Part shown: in pieces, positions 45,591 to 55,099 of the stretch
Position numbering within the stretch: the first letter of the stretch is position 1
Layout: the number at the start of each line of letters is the position of its first letter
Source of the DNA: Aeromicrobium sp. Leaf350
GTDB lineage: Bacteria; Actinomycetota; Actinomycetes; Propionibacteriales; Nocardioidaceae
Length of the DNA stretch: 64,000 bases
Reading direction: 5' to 3'
Assembly (NCBI RefSeq): GCF_916858655.1
Contig: NZ_CAKASL010000001.1
Coordinates: 124,001 to 188,000 of the forward strand
Position numbers and translations under genes: made by a program
Notes under the pieces: model-generated
The model's database searches: none
What the model was told of the DNA's origin: nothing
The model's input: the letters and a program-made list of their open reading frames with translations, nothing else

Positions 45591-47413
45591 GTCCGATCGG
45601 CGTCCTTCCCAGTGGCCGAGACCGCCTCTGACGATCCCTCCTCCGGTGACTCCGTCACGAGCGTGAAGTCGTCGCCGTACTCCTCCACCCCGGCCACGAC
45701 CGCGTCCTCGACCAGCTCGGTCGCGATCTGGCCGCGCACGATCATCGGGTCGGTGCGCAGGTCGAGGTAGAGCGAGAGCGTCAGGCCGATCATGACGATC
45801 ACGAACGGGAGCCCGCCCACGATCGTGATCGCCTGCAACCCGCTCAACGCCTCGTCGCCGCCCACCGCCAGCATGATCGCCGCGACGGCACCCATGAGCG
45901 CGCCCCAGAAGATCACGATCTTGCGGCTCGGCTCGAGCGTGCCCCGCTCGGACAACGTGCCCATGACCATCGAGGCGGCGTCGGCGCCCGACACGAAGAA
46001 GATCGCGACGAGCAGCATCACGAGCACGACCGAGACGGTCGCGAGCGGGTACTGCTCGAGCAGTCGGAACAGCGCGTTCTCGGTGTCGACCGACCCGTCG
46101 GACTCGGCGACGTTGCCGCCCTTGGCCTGCTCGGCGATCGCGGAGCCGCCGAAGATGCAGAACCACACGAGGCTCACCAGGCTCGGCACGAGCAGCACGC
46201 CGGTCACGAACTGGCGGATCGTGCGTCCGCGGCTGATGCGCGCGATGAACATGCCGACGAAGGGCGTCCACGAGACCCACCAGGCCCAGTAGAAGATCGT
46301 CCAGCCCGAGAGCCACGCGGTCATCTCGTCGCCACCCGTGGCGGCGGTGCGCGAGGCCATCTCGGTCATGTCGGCGGCGTAGGAGCCGATCGCGGCCGGC
46401 ACCAGGTTCAGCACCGTCAGCGTCGGGCCCACGACGAACACGAACACCGCGAGCACGAGCGCCAGCACCATGTTGGTGTTGGCGAGCCACTGGATGCCCT
46501 TCGCGACGCCGGAGACCGCCGAGGCGATGAAGGCGATGGTCAGCACCACGATGATGAGCACCAGCGCGGTCGTGCTGACCGAGTCGACCCAGCCGTTGAA
46601 CTCCAGGCCGCCACCGATCTGCAGGGCACCGAGGCCCAGCGAGGCGGCCGAGCCGAACAAGGTCGCGAAGATCGCCAGGCAGTCGATGGCCTTGCCGGCC
46701 GGGCCGTCGGCGTGACGCCCCATGAGCGGCCGGAAGGCAGCCGAGACGAGCTGCGAGCGCCCCTTGCGGAACGTGCCGTACGCGATCGCGATGCCGACGA
46801 CGGCGTAGATCGCCCACGGGTGCAGCGCCCAGTGGAACATCGTGGTGGCCATCGCGGTCTGGATGGCCTCGGTGGTCTCGCCCTCGGTGGTGCCGGGCGG
46901 GGGCGACATGTAGTGCCCCAGCGGCTCGGCCACGGCGAAGAACATCAGTCCGATGCCCATGCCGGCGCTGAACATCATCGCGATCCAGGAGACGGTCCGG
47001 AACTCAGGTCGCTCGTCGTCGGCGCCGAGCGGGATGCGGCCGTACTTGCTCGCCGCGAGCCACAGGACGTAGATCACGAAGAAGCTCGCGGTCAGGACGA
47101 ACAGCCAGCCGGTCGTGTCGATGACCCACGACTGGGCGTCGCCCGAGACGGACGCGAGGCTGTCGGTGCCGAACGCGCCCCACAGCACGAAGCCGATCGC
47201 GAGGGCGCCGGTGACGCCGAAGACGACCTTGTCGACCGGGTTGCGGCCGGTGTTCTCGGCGGTGGGCACGTCGTCGACGGTGCGGAACCGCAGGGCGCGT
47301 CGCGCGTGCTCGGCGAGCGACGCGCCGGCCGCTCCCTTGCTCTTGTTCTCGTTCTTGCTCTTGCTCTCGGGGCCCGGGGTGCCGGGCGGGGTGGACTCGG
47401 TCGTGTCGGTCAT
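45587..47413 (-). CDS. BCCT-family betaine/carnitine/choline transporter
   Basis: A 608-residue sodium- or proton-coupled osmolyte importer with 12 membrane helices. The N-terminal ~60 residues are cytoplasmic and Lys/Glu-rich. MMFSAGMGIGLMFFAVAEPL holds the family's glycine-rich helix (GMGIGL), and the signature reads WAWWVSWTPFVGMFIARIS then RGRTIRQF. The C-terminal tail is acidic (about 50 residues), a region that acts as osmosensor in relatives. ATG at 47413 follows GGGAAG; a further upstream start is open but has no such site. Confidence 0.93.
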   Translation of the reverse strand: MTDTTESTPPGTPGPESKSKNENKSKGAAGASLAEHARRALRFRTVDDVPTAENTGRNPVDKVVFGVTGALAIGFVLWGAFGTDSLASVSGDAQSWVIDTTGWLFVLTASFFVIYVLWLAASKYGRIPLGADDERPEFRTVSWIAMMFSAGMGIGLMFFAVAEPLGHYMSPPPGTTEGETTEAIQTAMATTMFHWALHPWAIYAVVGIAIAYGTFRKGRSQLVSAAFRPLMGRHADGPAGKAIDCLAIFATLFGSAASLGLGALQIGGGLEFNGWVDSVSTTALVLIIVVLTIAFIASAVSGVAKGIQWLANTNMVLALVLAVFVFVVGPTLTVLNLVPAAIGSYAADMTEMASRTAATGGDEMTAWLSGWTIFYWAWWVSWTPFVGMFIARISRGRTIRQFVTGVLLVPSLVSLVWFCIFGGSAIAEQAKGGNVAESDGSVDTENALFRLLEQYPLATVSVVLVMLLVAIFFVSGADAASMVMGTLSERGTLEPSRKIVIFWGALMGAVAAIMLAVGGDEALSGLQAITIVGGLPFVIVMIGLTLSLYLDLRTDPMIVRGQIATELVEDAVVAGVEEYGDDFTLVTESPEEGSSEAVSATGKDADRT

Positions 47414-47493
47414 GAAGAACTTCCCGTTGCGTACAGAGACCAATCGACCTTAACGACCGCTGAGAAGTCCGCCCCGGCCGGGGGTGACGCCCC

Positions 47494-49263
47494 TCAGTCG
47501 TCGAGCGTGACCTCCGGGAGCACGTCGCCGGCCTCGACCACGCCGAGCGGGATGGACCCGCCGGGGATGGCCTCGAGCAGCGCACGGGTGTACTCCTGCT
47601 CCGGCGAGCTGAAGACCTGGTCGACCGACGCCGCCTCGACGAGGCGGCCGTTCTGCATCACCAGGACGTCGTCGGCGATCTGACGGACCACCGCGAGGTC
47701 GTGGGTGATGAACAAGTAGCTGAGTCCCAGCTCGGCCTGGAGGTCGTTGAGCAGCGTCAGGATCTGCGCCTGGACCAGCACGTCGAGGGCGGAGACCGCC
47801 TCGTCACAGATGACGACCTCGGGCTCGAGCGCGAGCGCACGGGCGATGGCGACCCGCTGGCGCTGGCCACCCGACAGCTCGTGCGGGAACCGGCGCATGA
47901 CGCTGGTCGGCAGCGAGACCTTGTCGAGCAGGTCGCGGACCTTGGCCTCGCGCTCCTTCTCGGTGCCGATGCTGTGCACGCGCAGCGGCTCCTCGATCGA
48001 CCGGTAGATCGTGAACAACGGGTCGAGCGAGGCGTACGGGTTCTGGAACACGGGCTGCATCTGACGACGCAGCCGCAGACGGTCGGCCTTGCCCCGGATG
48101 CCGGCGACGTCGACGCCGTCGAACGTCACCGTGCCCGAGGTCGGCTCGAGCAGACCCAGCACCATGCGGGCGACGGTCGACTTGCCCGAGCCGGACTCCC
48201 CCACGATGGCGGTCGTCGTGCCGCGCCGGAGCGAGAAGCTGAGGTCGTCGACCGCGACGAAGTCGGTCTTGTTGAACGGACCCTTGCCGGGCAGCGTGAA
48301 CACCTTCGTGAGGCCCTTGACCTCGATGATGTCGTCGCGACCCTGGCCGAACGCGGCCGAGCTGTCGGCCACCTCCTGGGCGATCTCCTCGGCGTGCTCG
48401 AGCGCGGCCTCCCGCACCTCGACCCGGTGCTCGACCGACGAGAGACGCTGCGAGGCCAGCGACGGGGCCGAGGCCACGAGGCGCTGGGTGTACGGGTGGT
48501 GCGGGTCCTGCAGGATCTCGAGCGCCGGACCCGACTCGACGATCTGGCCCTTGTACATGACCACGAGGTGGTCGGCCCGCTCCGCGGCCAGACCGAGGTC
48601 GTGCGTGATCAGCAGGACCGCGACGCCGAGCTCGTCGGTCAGGTGGTCGAGGTGGTCGAGGATCTGCTTCTGAACCGTGACGTCGAGCGCGCTGGTGGGC
48701 TCGTCGGCGATCAGCAGCTTGGGGCGGGCCGCCAGGCCCATCGCGATCAGCGCGCGCTGCCGCATCCCGCCGGAGAACTCGTGCGGGAACTGCTGGGCCC
48801 GGCGCTCGGCGTCAGGGAGCCCGGCCTCCTCGAGCAGCTCGACGACCCGGGCGTCGGCGGCCTTGCCGGTGGCGACCCCGTTGGCGACGAGCGCCTCCTT
48901 GATCTGGTGCCCGACCTTCCACAGCGGGTTCAGGTTGGACATCGGGTCCTGCGGGACGAGACCGATCGACGATCCACGCAGCGCGACGATGTCCTGCTTG
49001 CGGGCGTCGGCGATGTCCTTGCCCTCGAACAGGATCTGACCACCGGTCACGTGCCCGGTGCCGGGCAGCAGTCCGATGACGGCGTGGGCGGTCGTGGACT
49101 TGCCCGAGCCGGACTCCCCCACGATCGCGACGGTCTGCCCCTCGTAGACCGTGAGGCTCGCACCCCGGACGGCCGGGACGGGCTTCTTCTTCTCGTCACG
49201 GAACGCGACGTCGAGGTCGCGGATCTCGAGCAGCGGGGTCTGGCCCGCGGATGCGGCGTTCAC
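47494..49263 (-). CDS. Fused dipeptide/oligopeptide ABC transporter ATP-binding protein (DppD-DppF type)
   Basis: A 589-residue protein with two complete ABC ATPase domains, equivalent to the separate DppD and DppF. Domain 1: Walker A GESGSGKSTTAHAV (about 52-65), signature FSGGMRQRALIA, Walker B LLIADEPTSALD. Domain 2: Walker A GESGSGKSTVARMV (about 365), signature LSGGQRQRVAIA, Walker B VVICDEAVSALD, in which the catalytic Glu is kept but the following Pro is Ala. GTG at 49263 overlaps the upstream permease stop. Energises uptake by the two permeases and binding protein upstream. Confidence 0.93.
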   Translation of the reverse strand: MNAASAGQTPLLEIRDLDVAFRDEKKKPVPAVRGASLTVYEGQTVAIVGESGSGKSTTAHAVIGLLPGTGHVTGGQILFEGKDIADARKQDIVALRGSSIGLVPQDPMSNLNPLWKVGHQIKEALVANGVATGKAADARVVELLEEAGLPDAERRAQQFPHEFSGGMRQRALIAMGLAARPKLLIADEPTSALDVTVQKQILDHLDHLTDELGVAVLLITHDLGLAAERADHLVVMYKGQIVESGPALEILQDPHHPYTQRLVASAPSLASQRLSSVEHRVEVREAALEHAEEIAQEVADSSAAFGQGRDDIIEVKGLTKVFTLPGKGPFNKTDFVAVDDLSFSLRRGTTTAIVGESGSGKSTVARMVLGLLEPTSGTVTFDGVDVAGIRGKADRLRLRRQMQPVFQNPYASLDPLFTIYRSIEEPLRVHSIGTEKEREAKVRDLLDKVSLPTSVMRRFPHELSGGQRQRVAIARALALEPEVVICDEAVSALDVLVQAQILTLLNDLQAELGLSYLFITHDLAVVRQIADDVLVMQNGRLVEAASVDQVFSSPEQEYTRALLEAIPGGSIPLGVVEAGDVLPEVTLDD

Positions 49264-50246
49264 TTCTTCCTCGCCTTCGGATCGAGGGCCTCGCGCACGG
49301 CCTCACCCAGCAGGATGAAGCCCAGCACGGTGACGGCCAGGGCGACGGACGGCACCATCAGCACGCGCAGGTTCTCACCCGAGCGGATCTGCACCTCGGC
49401 GGCGGCGATGTCGTTGCCCCAGGACATGACGTTCGAGGGGAGCCCGAGGCCCAGGAACGACAGGGTGGCCTCCGACACGATGAACACGCCCAGCGAGATC
49501 GTCGCGGTGACGATGACGGGCCCGATCGCGTTCGGGACGATGTGGCGCACGAGGTTGGCGCGGCCCGAGGCGCCGATCGCCCGTGCGGCGTCGACGAACT
49601 CCAGGTTCTTGACCTCGAGCACCGCCGCCCGCATCTGACGCGTGATCTGGGGCCAGGCGAACAGCGACAGCGCGAGCACGATGACGAGCACCGAGCCCCA
49701 GAAGCCGCGATCGGGCCAGGTGTTGTTGATGACCGAGACGACGACGATGCAGCCGAGCAGAAGCGGGATCGAGAAGAAGATGTCGCTGGTGCGCGAGATC
49801 ACCGTGTCGGCGAACTTGCCGTAGTACGCCGCCACGGCTCCGGTGACCACACCGACCACGACGAAGATGATCGTGGTCAGCAGGCCGACGGCCACGGACG
49901 CTCGCGCGCCGTAGACGGTACGGGCCCACACGTCGGCGCCCTGCTTCGTGAAGCCGAACGGGTGACCCTCGCGGGCCGGCTCGAGGCTGTCGGAGAGCTG
50001 CGCGTACCGAGGATCGGCGGAGGTGAAGAGCTGCGGGAAGGCGATGACGACCGCGAGGAACGCCAGGATCGTGACGGACGACCAGAACATCGGACTGCGC
50101 CGCATGCGCTTCCAGGCCTCCTTCCACTGGCTCTCGGGCGCACGCTCGATGTCGACGTTGTCGATCGCGGCCAGCGGGGTCTCGTCGAGCGGTGCGACGA
50201 ACCGCTCCTGGCCGGGACGCTGGGGCTTGTTCGTGGAGTCAGGCAT
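49260..50246 (-). CDS. Peptide ABC transporter permease (DppC/OppC type)
   Basis: A 328-residue inner-membrane permease with a cytoplasmic N-terminus (SQWKEAWKRMRRSPMFW), six helices and the EAA loop RAIGASGRANLVRHIVPNAIGP that docks on the ATPase. The periplasmic N-terminal loop FTSADPRYAQLSDSLEPARE then GHPFGFTKQGADVW is typical of OppC. ATG at 50246 overlaps the DppB-type gene by 8 bases. Confidence 0.94.
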   Translation of the reverse strand: MPDSTNKPQRPGQERFVAPLDETPLAAIDNVDIERAPESQWKEAWKRMRRSPMFWSSVTILAFLAVVIAFPQLFTSADPRYAQLSDSLEPAREGHPFGFTKQGADVWARTVYGARASVAVGLLTTIIFVVVGVVTGAVAAYYGKFADTVISRTSDIFFSIPLLLGCIVVVSVINNTWPDRGFWGSVLVIVLALSLFAWPQITRQMRAAVLEVKNLEFVDAARAIGASGRANLVRHIVPNAIGPVIVTATISLGVFIVSEATLSFLGLGLPSNVMSWGNDIAAAEVQIRSGENLRVLMVPSVALAVTVLGFILLGEAVREALDPKARKK

Positions 50247-51171
50247 AACGGATCCTCGGATCGAGCCAGGCGTAGAGGATGTCGACGAGCAGGCTCATGA
50301 CGACGTAGATCAGCACCATCAAGGTGACCACCGAGACGATCGTGGGGCTCTCCCCCTTGAGGATCGCGCTGTAGGCGAGTCCACCGATGCCGGGGACGTT
50401 GAAGATGCCCTCGGTCACGATGGCACCGGCCATCAGGGTGCCCAGGTCCGCGCCGAGGAACGTCACGACGGGGATCAGGGAGTTGCGCAGCACGTGGTTG
50501 CGGACGACCTTGCCCTCGGACAGGCCCTTGGCCCGCGCGGTGCGCACGTGGTCGGCGGCGAGGTTCTCCGAGACCGAGCCCCGCGTCAGGCGCATCGCGA
50601 ACGCCAGGGAGGTCAGGCCCAGGACGATCGCCGGCATGATCAGGTCGGTGATCGTCCAGTCACCGCCGACGGTGGGTGGTAGCCAGTCGATGTCGGCCTT
50701 GATGCCGATGAAGATCTGGAAGAGGAAGCCGATCACGAAGATCGGGACGGCCACGATGAGCAGCGAGACGACGAGCGAGATGCCGTCGAACCATCCGCCG
50801 CGGCGGATGCCGGCGTACGTGCCGATGATGATGGCGAGCACCGCCTCGAAGGCGACCGCCATGAGGGCCAGGGTCACCGATACCGGGAAGGCCCGCTGGA
50901 TCTGGTCGATGACGGGCTGGCCCGAGAACGAGGTGCCGAAGTCGAACGTCAGCGCGCCCTTGAGGAACAGCAGCCACTGCACGATGAACGGCTTGTCGAG
51001 GTTGTACTGCGCCTCGATCGTGGCCCGCGTCGCCTCCGACACGGGCTTGTCGCCGAACAGGTTGAGGATCGGGTCACCGGGGCGCAGGAAGACCAGCGCG
51101 TAGATGATCAGCGTCGCAAAGACGATGACGGGGATCGTCTGCACGATCCGCTTGAGGATGTACCACCCCAT
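50239..51171 (-). CDS. Peptide ABC transporter permease (DppB/OppB type)
   Basis: A 310-residue permease beginning MGWYILKRIVQTIPVIVFATL, the usual OppB start, with six helices and the EAA loop RTARAKGLSEGKVVRNHVLRN. It pairs with the OppC-type protein. The gene follows the substrate-binding protein gene after a 131-base gap that holds a stem-loop. Confidence 0.94.
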   Translation of the reverse strand: MGWYILKRIVQTIPVIVFATLIIYALVFLRPGDPILNLFGDKPVSEATRATIEAQYNLDKPFIVQWLLFLKGALTFDFGTSFSGQPVIDQIQRAFPVSVTLALMAVAFEAVLAIIIGTYAGIRRGGWFDGISLVVSLLIVAVPIFVIGFLFQIFIGIKADIDWLPPTVGGDWTITDLIMPAIVLGLTSLAFAMRLTRGSVSENLAADHVRTARAKGLSEGKVVRNHVLRNSLIPVVTFLGADLGTLMAGAIVTEGIFNVPGIGGLAYSAILKGESPTIVSVVTLMVLIYVVMSLLVDILYAWLDPRIRYA

Positions 51172-51243
51172 GGCGCCTCCCTAGGGCCAGAGCTACGACG
51201 ACGAACGACTCGGTGAGACCGTTCGGCACAGCGCACGGACGAC

Positions 51244-51289
51244 CGGACCCCCCGGCGGGCAGCATGACGCTGCCCGCCAGGAAGTCCGG
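51244..51289 (-). terminator. Stem-loop between binding-protein and permease genes
   Basis: Perfect 10-bp arms GGCGGGCAGC (51254-51263) and GCTGCCCGCC (51269-51278), with outer CCGGAC/GTCCGG (51244-51249, 51284-51289). Lying just after the abundant binding-protein gene and before the permeases, it probably attenuates read-through or protects the upstream mRNA end, as in many peptide ABC operons. No U-tract. Confidence 0.55.
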
Positions 51290-51302
51290 GTCGCGAGGTC
51301 TA

Positions 51303-52931
51303 CTACTTGGTGATCTTGTAGTAGTCGGGCAGGTTCTGCCAGGTGAACTCGACGTTGTCGACGTCCGTGGCGGCCGCCGCAGCGATGTTCGAGTACCACA
51401 GCGGGATCGCCGGCAGGTCGGTGAACAGGATCGCCTGGGCGTCCTCGATCAGCGCGTACCGGTCGTCGCCCTCGGTGGAGGCCGCGTCCGCGATCGTCGT
51501 GTCGAACTCCGGGTTGGTGTACTCGCCGTCGTTGGAGCCGGCGCCCGTGCCGTACAGCGGGCCCAGGTAGTTCAGCATCGACGGGTAGTCCGCCTGCCAG
51601 CCGGTACGGAACGCGGTCGTGATCGTGTTGTCGTTGACCTTGGCCCGCAGCTCGTCGAACGTCGCGTACGGAGCGCCCGAGGAGTCGATGTCCAGGGCGT
51701 TCTTGATCTGGTTCGTCGTCGCGTCGACCCAGGCCTTGTGGCCACCGTCGGTGTTGTACGCGATCTGGAACGAGCCGGTCCACGGGCTGATGGCGTCGGC
51801 CTCGGCCCACAGCTCCTGCGCCTTCTCCTCGTCGAAGGTCAGGACCTCGTTGCCCTCGACCTCCTCGGACCAGCCGTCGAGCACCGGAGCGGTGAAGTCG
51901 GAGGCCGGGGTGCGGGTGCCGTCGAAGATCTTGTCGGTCACTTCCTCGCGGTTGATCGCGTAGGAGATGGCCTGACGACGCAGCTTGCCCTCCTCGCCGG
52001 AGAAGTGCGGGAGCGTCTCGGGGATCGTGAACGACTGGAAGACCGAGCCGGGATCGTTGAACGCCTGGACGTCATCGGTCTCGAAGGTCGCGAGCGCCGA
52101 GTCCGGCACCGTGTCGAGCACGTCGAGGTCGCCACCGACCAGGTCGGTGTAGGCCGCGTCGAGGTCGGCGTAGAACTTGAAGGTCAGTCCGCCGTTGGCC
52201 GGGGTGCGCGCACCCTCGTAGTCGGGGTTGGTGACCATCGAGATCTGGACGTCGTGCTCCCAGCCCGACTCCGACAGCATGTACGGGCCGTTGCCGATCG
52301 GGCGCTCGCCGTACTCGGCCGTGATCTTGCCGTCGGGGCCGTAGGCGGCCTCCGGCAGCGGGAAGTACGCCGAGTAGCCAAGACGCAGCGGGAAGTCCGA
52401 CTCGGGCTTCTTGAGCTGGATCGTGAAGGTCGACTCGTCGACGACCGTCAGGCCGGAGATCGTGGAGACACCCTCGGGGGTGTTGCCCTCCTCGGTCGTG
52501 CCCTCGATCGGGTAGAAGAAGTAGGCGTTGAGCTGCGCGTTGGCCGGGTCGGCGCCGTAGTTCCAGGCGTTGACGAAGGACTCAGCCGTGACGGGGGTGC
52601 CATCGGTGAAGGTCCAGCCGTCGTTCAGCGTGACGGTCCACAGGGTGGCGTCGTCGCTCTCGATCGACTCGGCGACCTCGTTGGTCGTCGAACCGTCGGC
52701 GTTGTAGGCCACCAGGCCCGCGAACAGGTTCTGGATCGGGTTGCCGCCGCCGGTCTCGTTCGTGGCCGTCGGGATCAGCGGGTTCTCCGGCTCGGAGCCG
52801 TTGACCGAGATGATCGCGTCGCTCGCGTCGCCGCTTCCCTCGTCGTCAGAACCGCCGCTGCAGGCGGTCAACACCAGCGCGCTGGCGGCCAGGGCCACTC
52901 CCGCGAGGCGGACTCGTCGTGTGAGTCGCAT
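51303..52931 (-). CDS. Peptide ABC transporter substrate-binding lipoprotein (family 5, OppA/DppA-like)
   Basis: A 542-residue lipoprotein: signal MRLTRRVRLAGVALAASALVL and lipobox LTAC, then a Ser/Gly/Asp linker. Family 5 marks include IQNLFAGLVAYNADGSTTN, WTVTLNDGWTFTDGTPVTAESF and FSGEEGKLRRQAISYAINREEV. It captures oligopeptides or similar compounds outside the cell for the two permeases downstream. ATG at 52931 follows AGGAGG; the frame is open further upstream. First gene of the transporter operon. Confidence 0.94.
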   Translation of the reverse strand: MRLTRRVRLAGVALAASALVLTACSGGSDDEGSGDASDAIISVNGSEPENPLIPTATNETGGGNPIQNLFAGLVAYNADGSTTNEVAESIESDDATLWTVTLNDGWTFTDGTPVTAESFVNAWNYGADPANAQLNAYFFYPIEGTTEEGNTPEGVSTISGLTVVDESTFTIQLKKPESDFPLRLGYSAYFPLPEAAYGPDGKITAEYGERPIGNGPYMLSESGWEHDVQISMVTNPDYEGARTPANGGLTFKFYADLDAAYTDLVGGDLDVLDTVPDSALATFETDDVQAFNDPGSVFQSFTIPETLPHFSGEEGKLRRQAISYAINREEVTDKIFDGTRTPASDFTAPVLDGWSEEVEGNEVLTFDEEKAQELWAEADAISPWTGSFQIAYNTDGGHKAWVDATTNQIKNALDIDSSGAPYATFDELRAKVNDNTITTAFRTGWQADYPSMLNYLGPLYGTGAGSNDGEYTNPEFDTTIADAASTEGDDRYALIEDAQAILFTDLPAIPLWYSNIAAAAATDVDNVEFTWQNLPDYYKITK

Positions 52932-53093
52932 CCATTCCTCCTGTTGATGGGTGACCCGTGCGGTGGCACGGGGCAGCCGATGAATCACCCATGAGTATCA
53001 CCATCGGGCCAGTGCGGAGTAGTCCCGACGGGCTACTTCATCAAATCGACACCCAACCCCAGGCGGCCGAGCGGCCACCGCGAGGTGGCCGGG

Positions 53094-53139
53094 ACACGAC
53101 GAGACCCCCGGACCGCGTGGTCCGGGGGTCTCGTCGTGT
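53094..53139 (-). terminator. 20-bp perfect stem-loop after etfA
   Basis: Two perfectly complementary 20-base arms (53094-53113 and 53120-53139) enclose CGCGTG, starting 7 bases after the etfA stop. It is the strongest hairpin in the window. No U-tract, as is common in GC-rich actinobacteria. The remaining 52932-53093 carries the promoter region of the binding-protein gene and no gene. Confidence 0.75.
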
Positions 53140-53146
53140 GCGGGGG

Positions 53147-54094
53147 TCAGCCCTTGCGCTTGACGACCTCTTCGGTCGCCTGCGGCAGGACCGTCTTCAG
53201 GTCGCCCACGACACCGAAGTCGACGAGCTCGAAGATCGGCGCCTCGTCGTCCTTGTTGACCGCGACGATCGTCTTGGACGTCTGCATGCCGGCGCGGTGC
53301 TGGATCGCACCGGAGATGCCGTTGGCGACGTACAGCTGGGGCGACACGACCTTGCCGGTCTGGCCGACCTGGAAGGAGTGCGGGTACCAACCGGAGTCGA
53401 CCGCGGCGCGCGAGGCGCCCACGGCGGCACCGAGGCTGTCGGCGAACGCCTCGACCTCGGAGAAGTCGCCACCGGTGCCACGTCCACCGGAGACCACGAT
53501 CGCGGCCTCGGTGAGCTCGGGGCGACCCGAGGCCTCCTTGACCTTGGTCGAGGTGATCTTGGCGCCCTTGGCGGCGTCGGAGACGTCGACCGAGACGGCC
53601 TCCACCGTGCCGGCACCCGAGGTGGCCTCGGGGGCCGTCGAGTTGGGCTTGACGGCGATGACCGGCGTGCCGGCGGTGATCTTCGCGTCGACGGTGAAGT
53701 TGCCGGCGAAGACCGACTGCGTCGTCGTGATGGTGTCACCGTCGACCGAGACGTCGACCGCGTCGGTGATGAAGCCCGAGCTGGCCTTGAGCGCGACGCG
53801 AGCCGCGATCTCCTTGCCCTCGAACGTCGACGGCACGAGCACCGCGGCGGGGCTCTTGTCGGCGACGAGCTGGCTCAGCGCCTCGGCCTTCGGACCGACC
53901 AGGTAGTCGGCGTAGACGGCGTCGTCGAGCTGGTAGATCTTCTCGGCGCCGTACTCGGCGAGCTGCGAGGGGACCTCGGAGCCGAACACGACGGCCGACG
54001 GCTCGCCGATGCGGCGAGCGATCGTGAGGAGCTCCAGCGACGGCTTGGTGACCTTGCCCTCAGGGGCATCGATCAGCACGAGAACTTCAGACAT
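53147..54094 (-). CDS. etfA: Electron transfer flavoprotein alpha subunit
   Basis: FAD-binding subunit of ETF, passing electrons from acyl-CoA and other dehydrogenases to the membrane quinone pool. 315 residues. The C-terminal FAD domain reads IVVSGGRGTGGDF, GASRAAVDSGWYPHSFQVGQTGKVV, SPQLYVANGISGAIQHRAGM and ivavNKDDEAPIFELVDFGVVGDL. ATG at 54094 follows GGGATCAGGAC, 14 bases after etfB; the longer open frame upstream overlaps etfB and is rejected. Confidence 0.97.
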   Translation of the reverse strand: MSEVLVLIDAPEGKVTKPSLELLTIARRIGEPSAVVFGSEVPSQLAEYGAEKIYQLDDAVYADYLVGPKAEALSQLVADKSPAAVLVPSTFEGKEIAARVALKASSGFITDAVDVSVDGDTITTTQSVFAGNFTVDAKITAGTPVIAVKPNSTAPEATSGAGTVEAVSVDVSDAAKGAKITSTKVKEASGRPELTEAAIVVSGGRGTGGDFSEVEAFADSLGAAVGASRAAVDSGWYPHSFQVGQTGKVVSPQLYVANGISGAIQHRAGMQTSKTIVAVNKDDEAPIFELVDFGVVGDLKTVLPQATEEVVKRKG

Positions 54095-54108
54095 GTCCTG
54101 ATCCCTTC

Positions 54109-54888
54109 TCAGACGAACTTCTTGGAGGCGAGGAACTCGACGAGCTTCGCGCCGCCGTCTCCCTCGTCGGTCACGACCTCGCCGGCGGTGCGCGGCGGGC
54201 GGGGCGTCGTGGAGTCCACGGCGGTCCAGGCGTTGTCGCCACCGACCTCCGAGGCCTCGAGGCCCAGGTCGGCGAGCGACCACTCGTCGATCGGCTTCTT
54301 CTTGGCCGCCATGATGCCCTTGAAGGACGGGTAGCGGGCCTCACCGGTCTGGTCGGTCACCGAGACGACGACCTTGCCGCTGGCGGTGATCTCCTGCGAC
54401 GCGACGTCGCCGTCGCGGCGGATCGTGACGGTGTCGCCGTCGACCGTGATCTCCGAGGCGAACGTGACGGCCGGAAGGCCCAGGCGCTCGGCGACCAGCG
54501 TGGGGACGATGCCCATGCCGGCGTCGGTGGAGGCCATGCCGAAGAACACGAGGTCGTACTCGAGCTTCTCGATGGCCTTGGCGAGCACGAGCGACGTCGC
54601 GAACGCGTCGGACCCGGCGATGGCGTCGTCGACGACGTGGACGCCGGCGTCGGCACCCATCTGCAGCGCCTTGCGCACGGCGTCGGCGGCGTCCTCGGGG
54701 CCGACGGTCACGACGGTGACCTCGCCCTCGCCGGCCTCGACGACCTGCAGAGCCTGCTCGACCGCGTACTCGTCCAGCTCGGACAGCAGGCCGTCGACGC
54801 CTTCACGGTCGACAGTGTTGTCGGACGTGAAGGTTCGGTCGCCGGTGGCATCCGGGACGTACTTGACCGCAACAACGATCTTGGTCAC
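54109..54888 (-). CDS. etfB: Electron transfer flavoprotein beta subunit
   Basis: AMP-binding ETF subunit, 259 residues. It begins KIVVAVKYVPDA and shows VNRE-like VDREGVDGLLSELDEYAVEQAL, VGPEDAADAVRKALQMGADAGVHV and YDLVFFGMASTDAGMGIVPTLVAERLGLP. GTG at 54888 follows AGGAGGG. First gene of etfBA. The 211-base upstream gap to the next gene contains a direct repeat of TTGCTGA but no gene I can support. Confidence 0.97.
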   Translation of the reverse strand: MTKIVVAVKYVPDATGDRTFTSDNTVDREGVDGLLSELDEYAVEQALQVVEAGEGEVTVVTVGPEDAADAVRKALQMGADAGVHVVDDAIAGSDAFATSLVLAKAIEKLEYDLVFFGMASTDAGMGIVPTLVAERLGLPAVTFASEITVDGDTVTIRRDGDVASQEITASGKVVVSVTDQTGEARYPSFKGIMAAKKKPIDEWSLADLGLEASEVGGDNAWTAVDSTTPRPPRTAGEVVTDEGDGGAKLVEFLASKKFV

Positions 54889-55099
54889 GGGGGACCCTCC
54901 TGGAAGGTTCGGGATTCACGGCGCCGGGACCGGCGTCGTGGCCATCGCACGATGGCACCTGGGGTCACTGTGTCACCTCGCTGTCAGCAAGGGTGAGGCG
55001 ACCCTCAGCAACCTGAATGTTACCCACTCGTAGTATTTCGGGCGACCGCTGCAGGCCATGGACTGCGTCACACCGAGGCGCAGGTCACACGAGGCCGGC

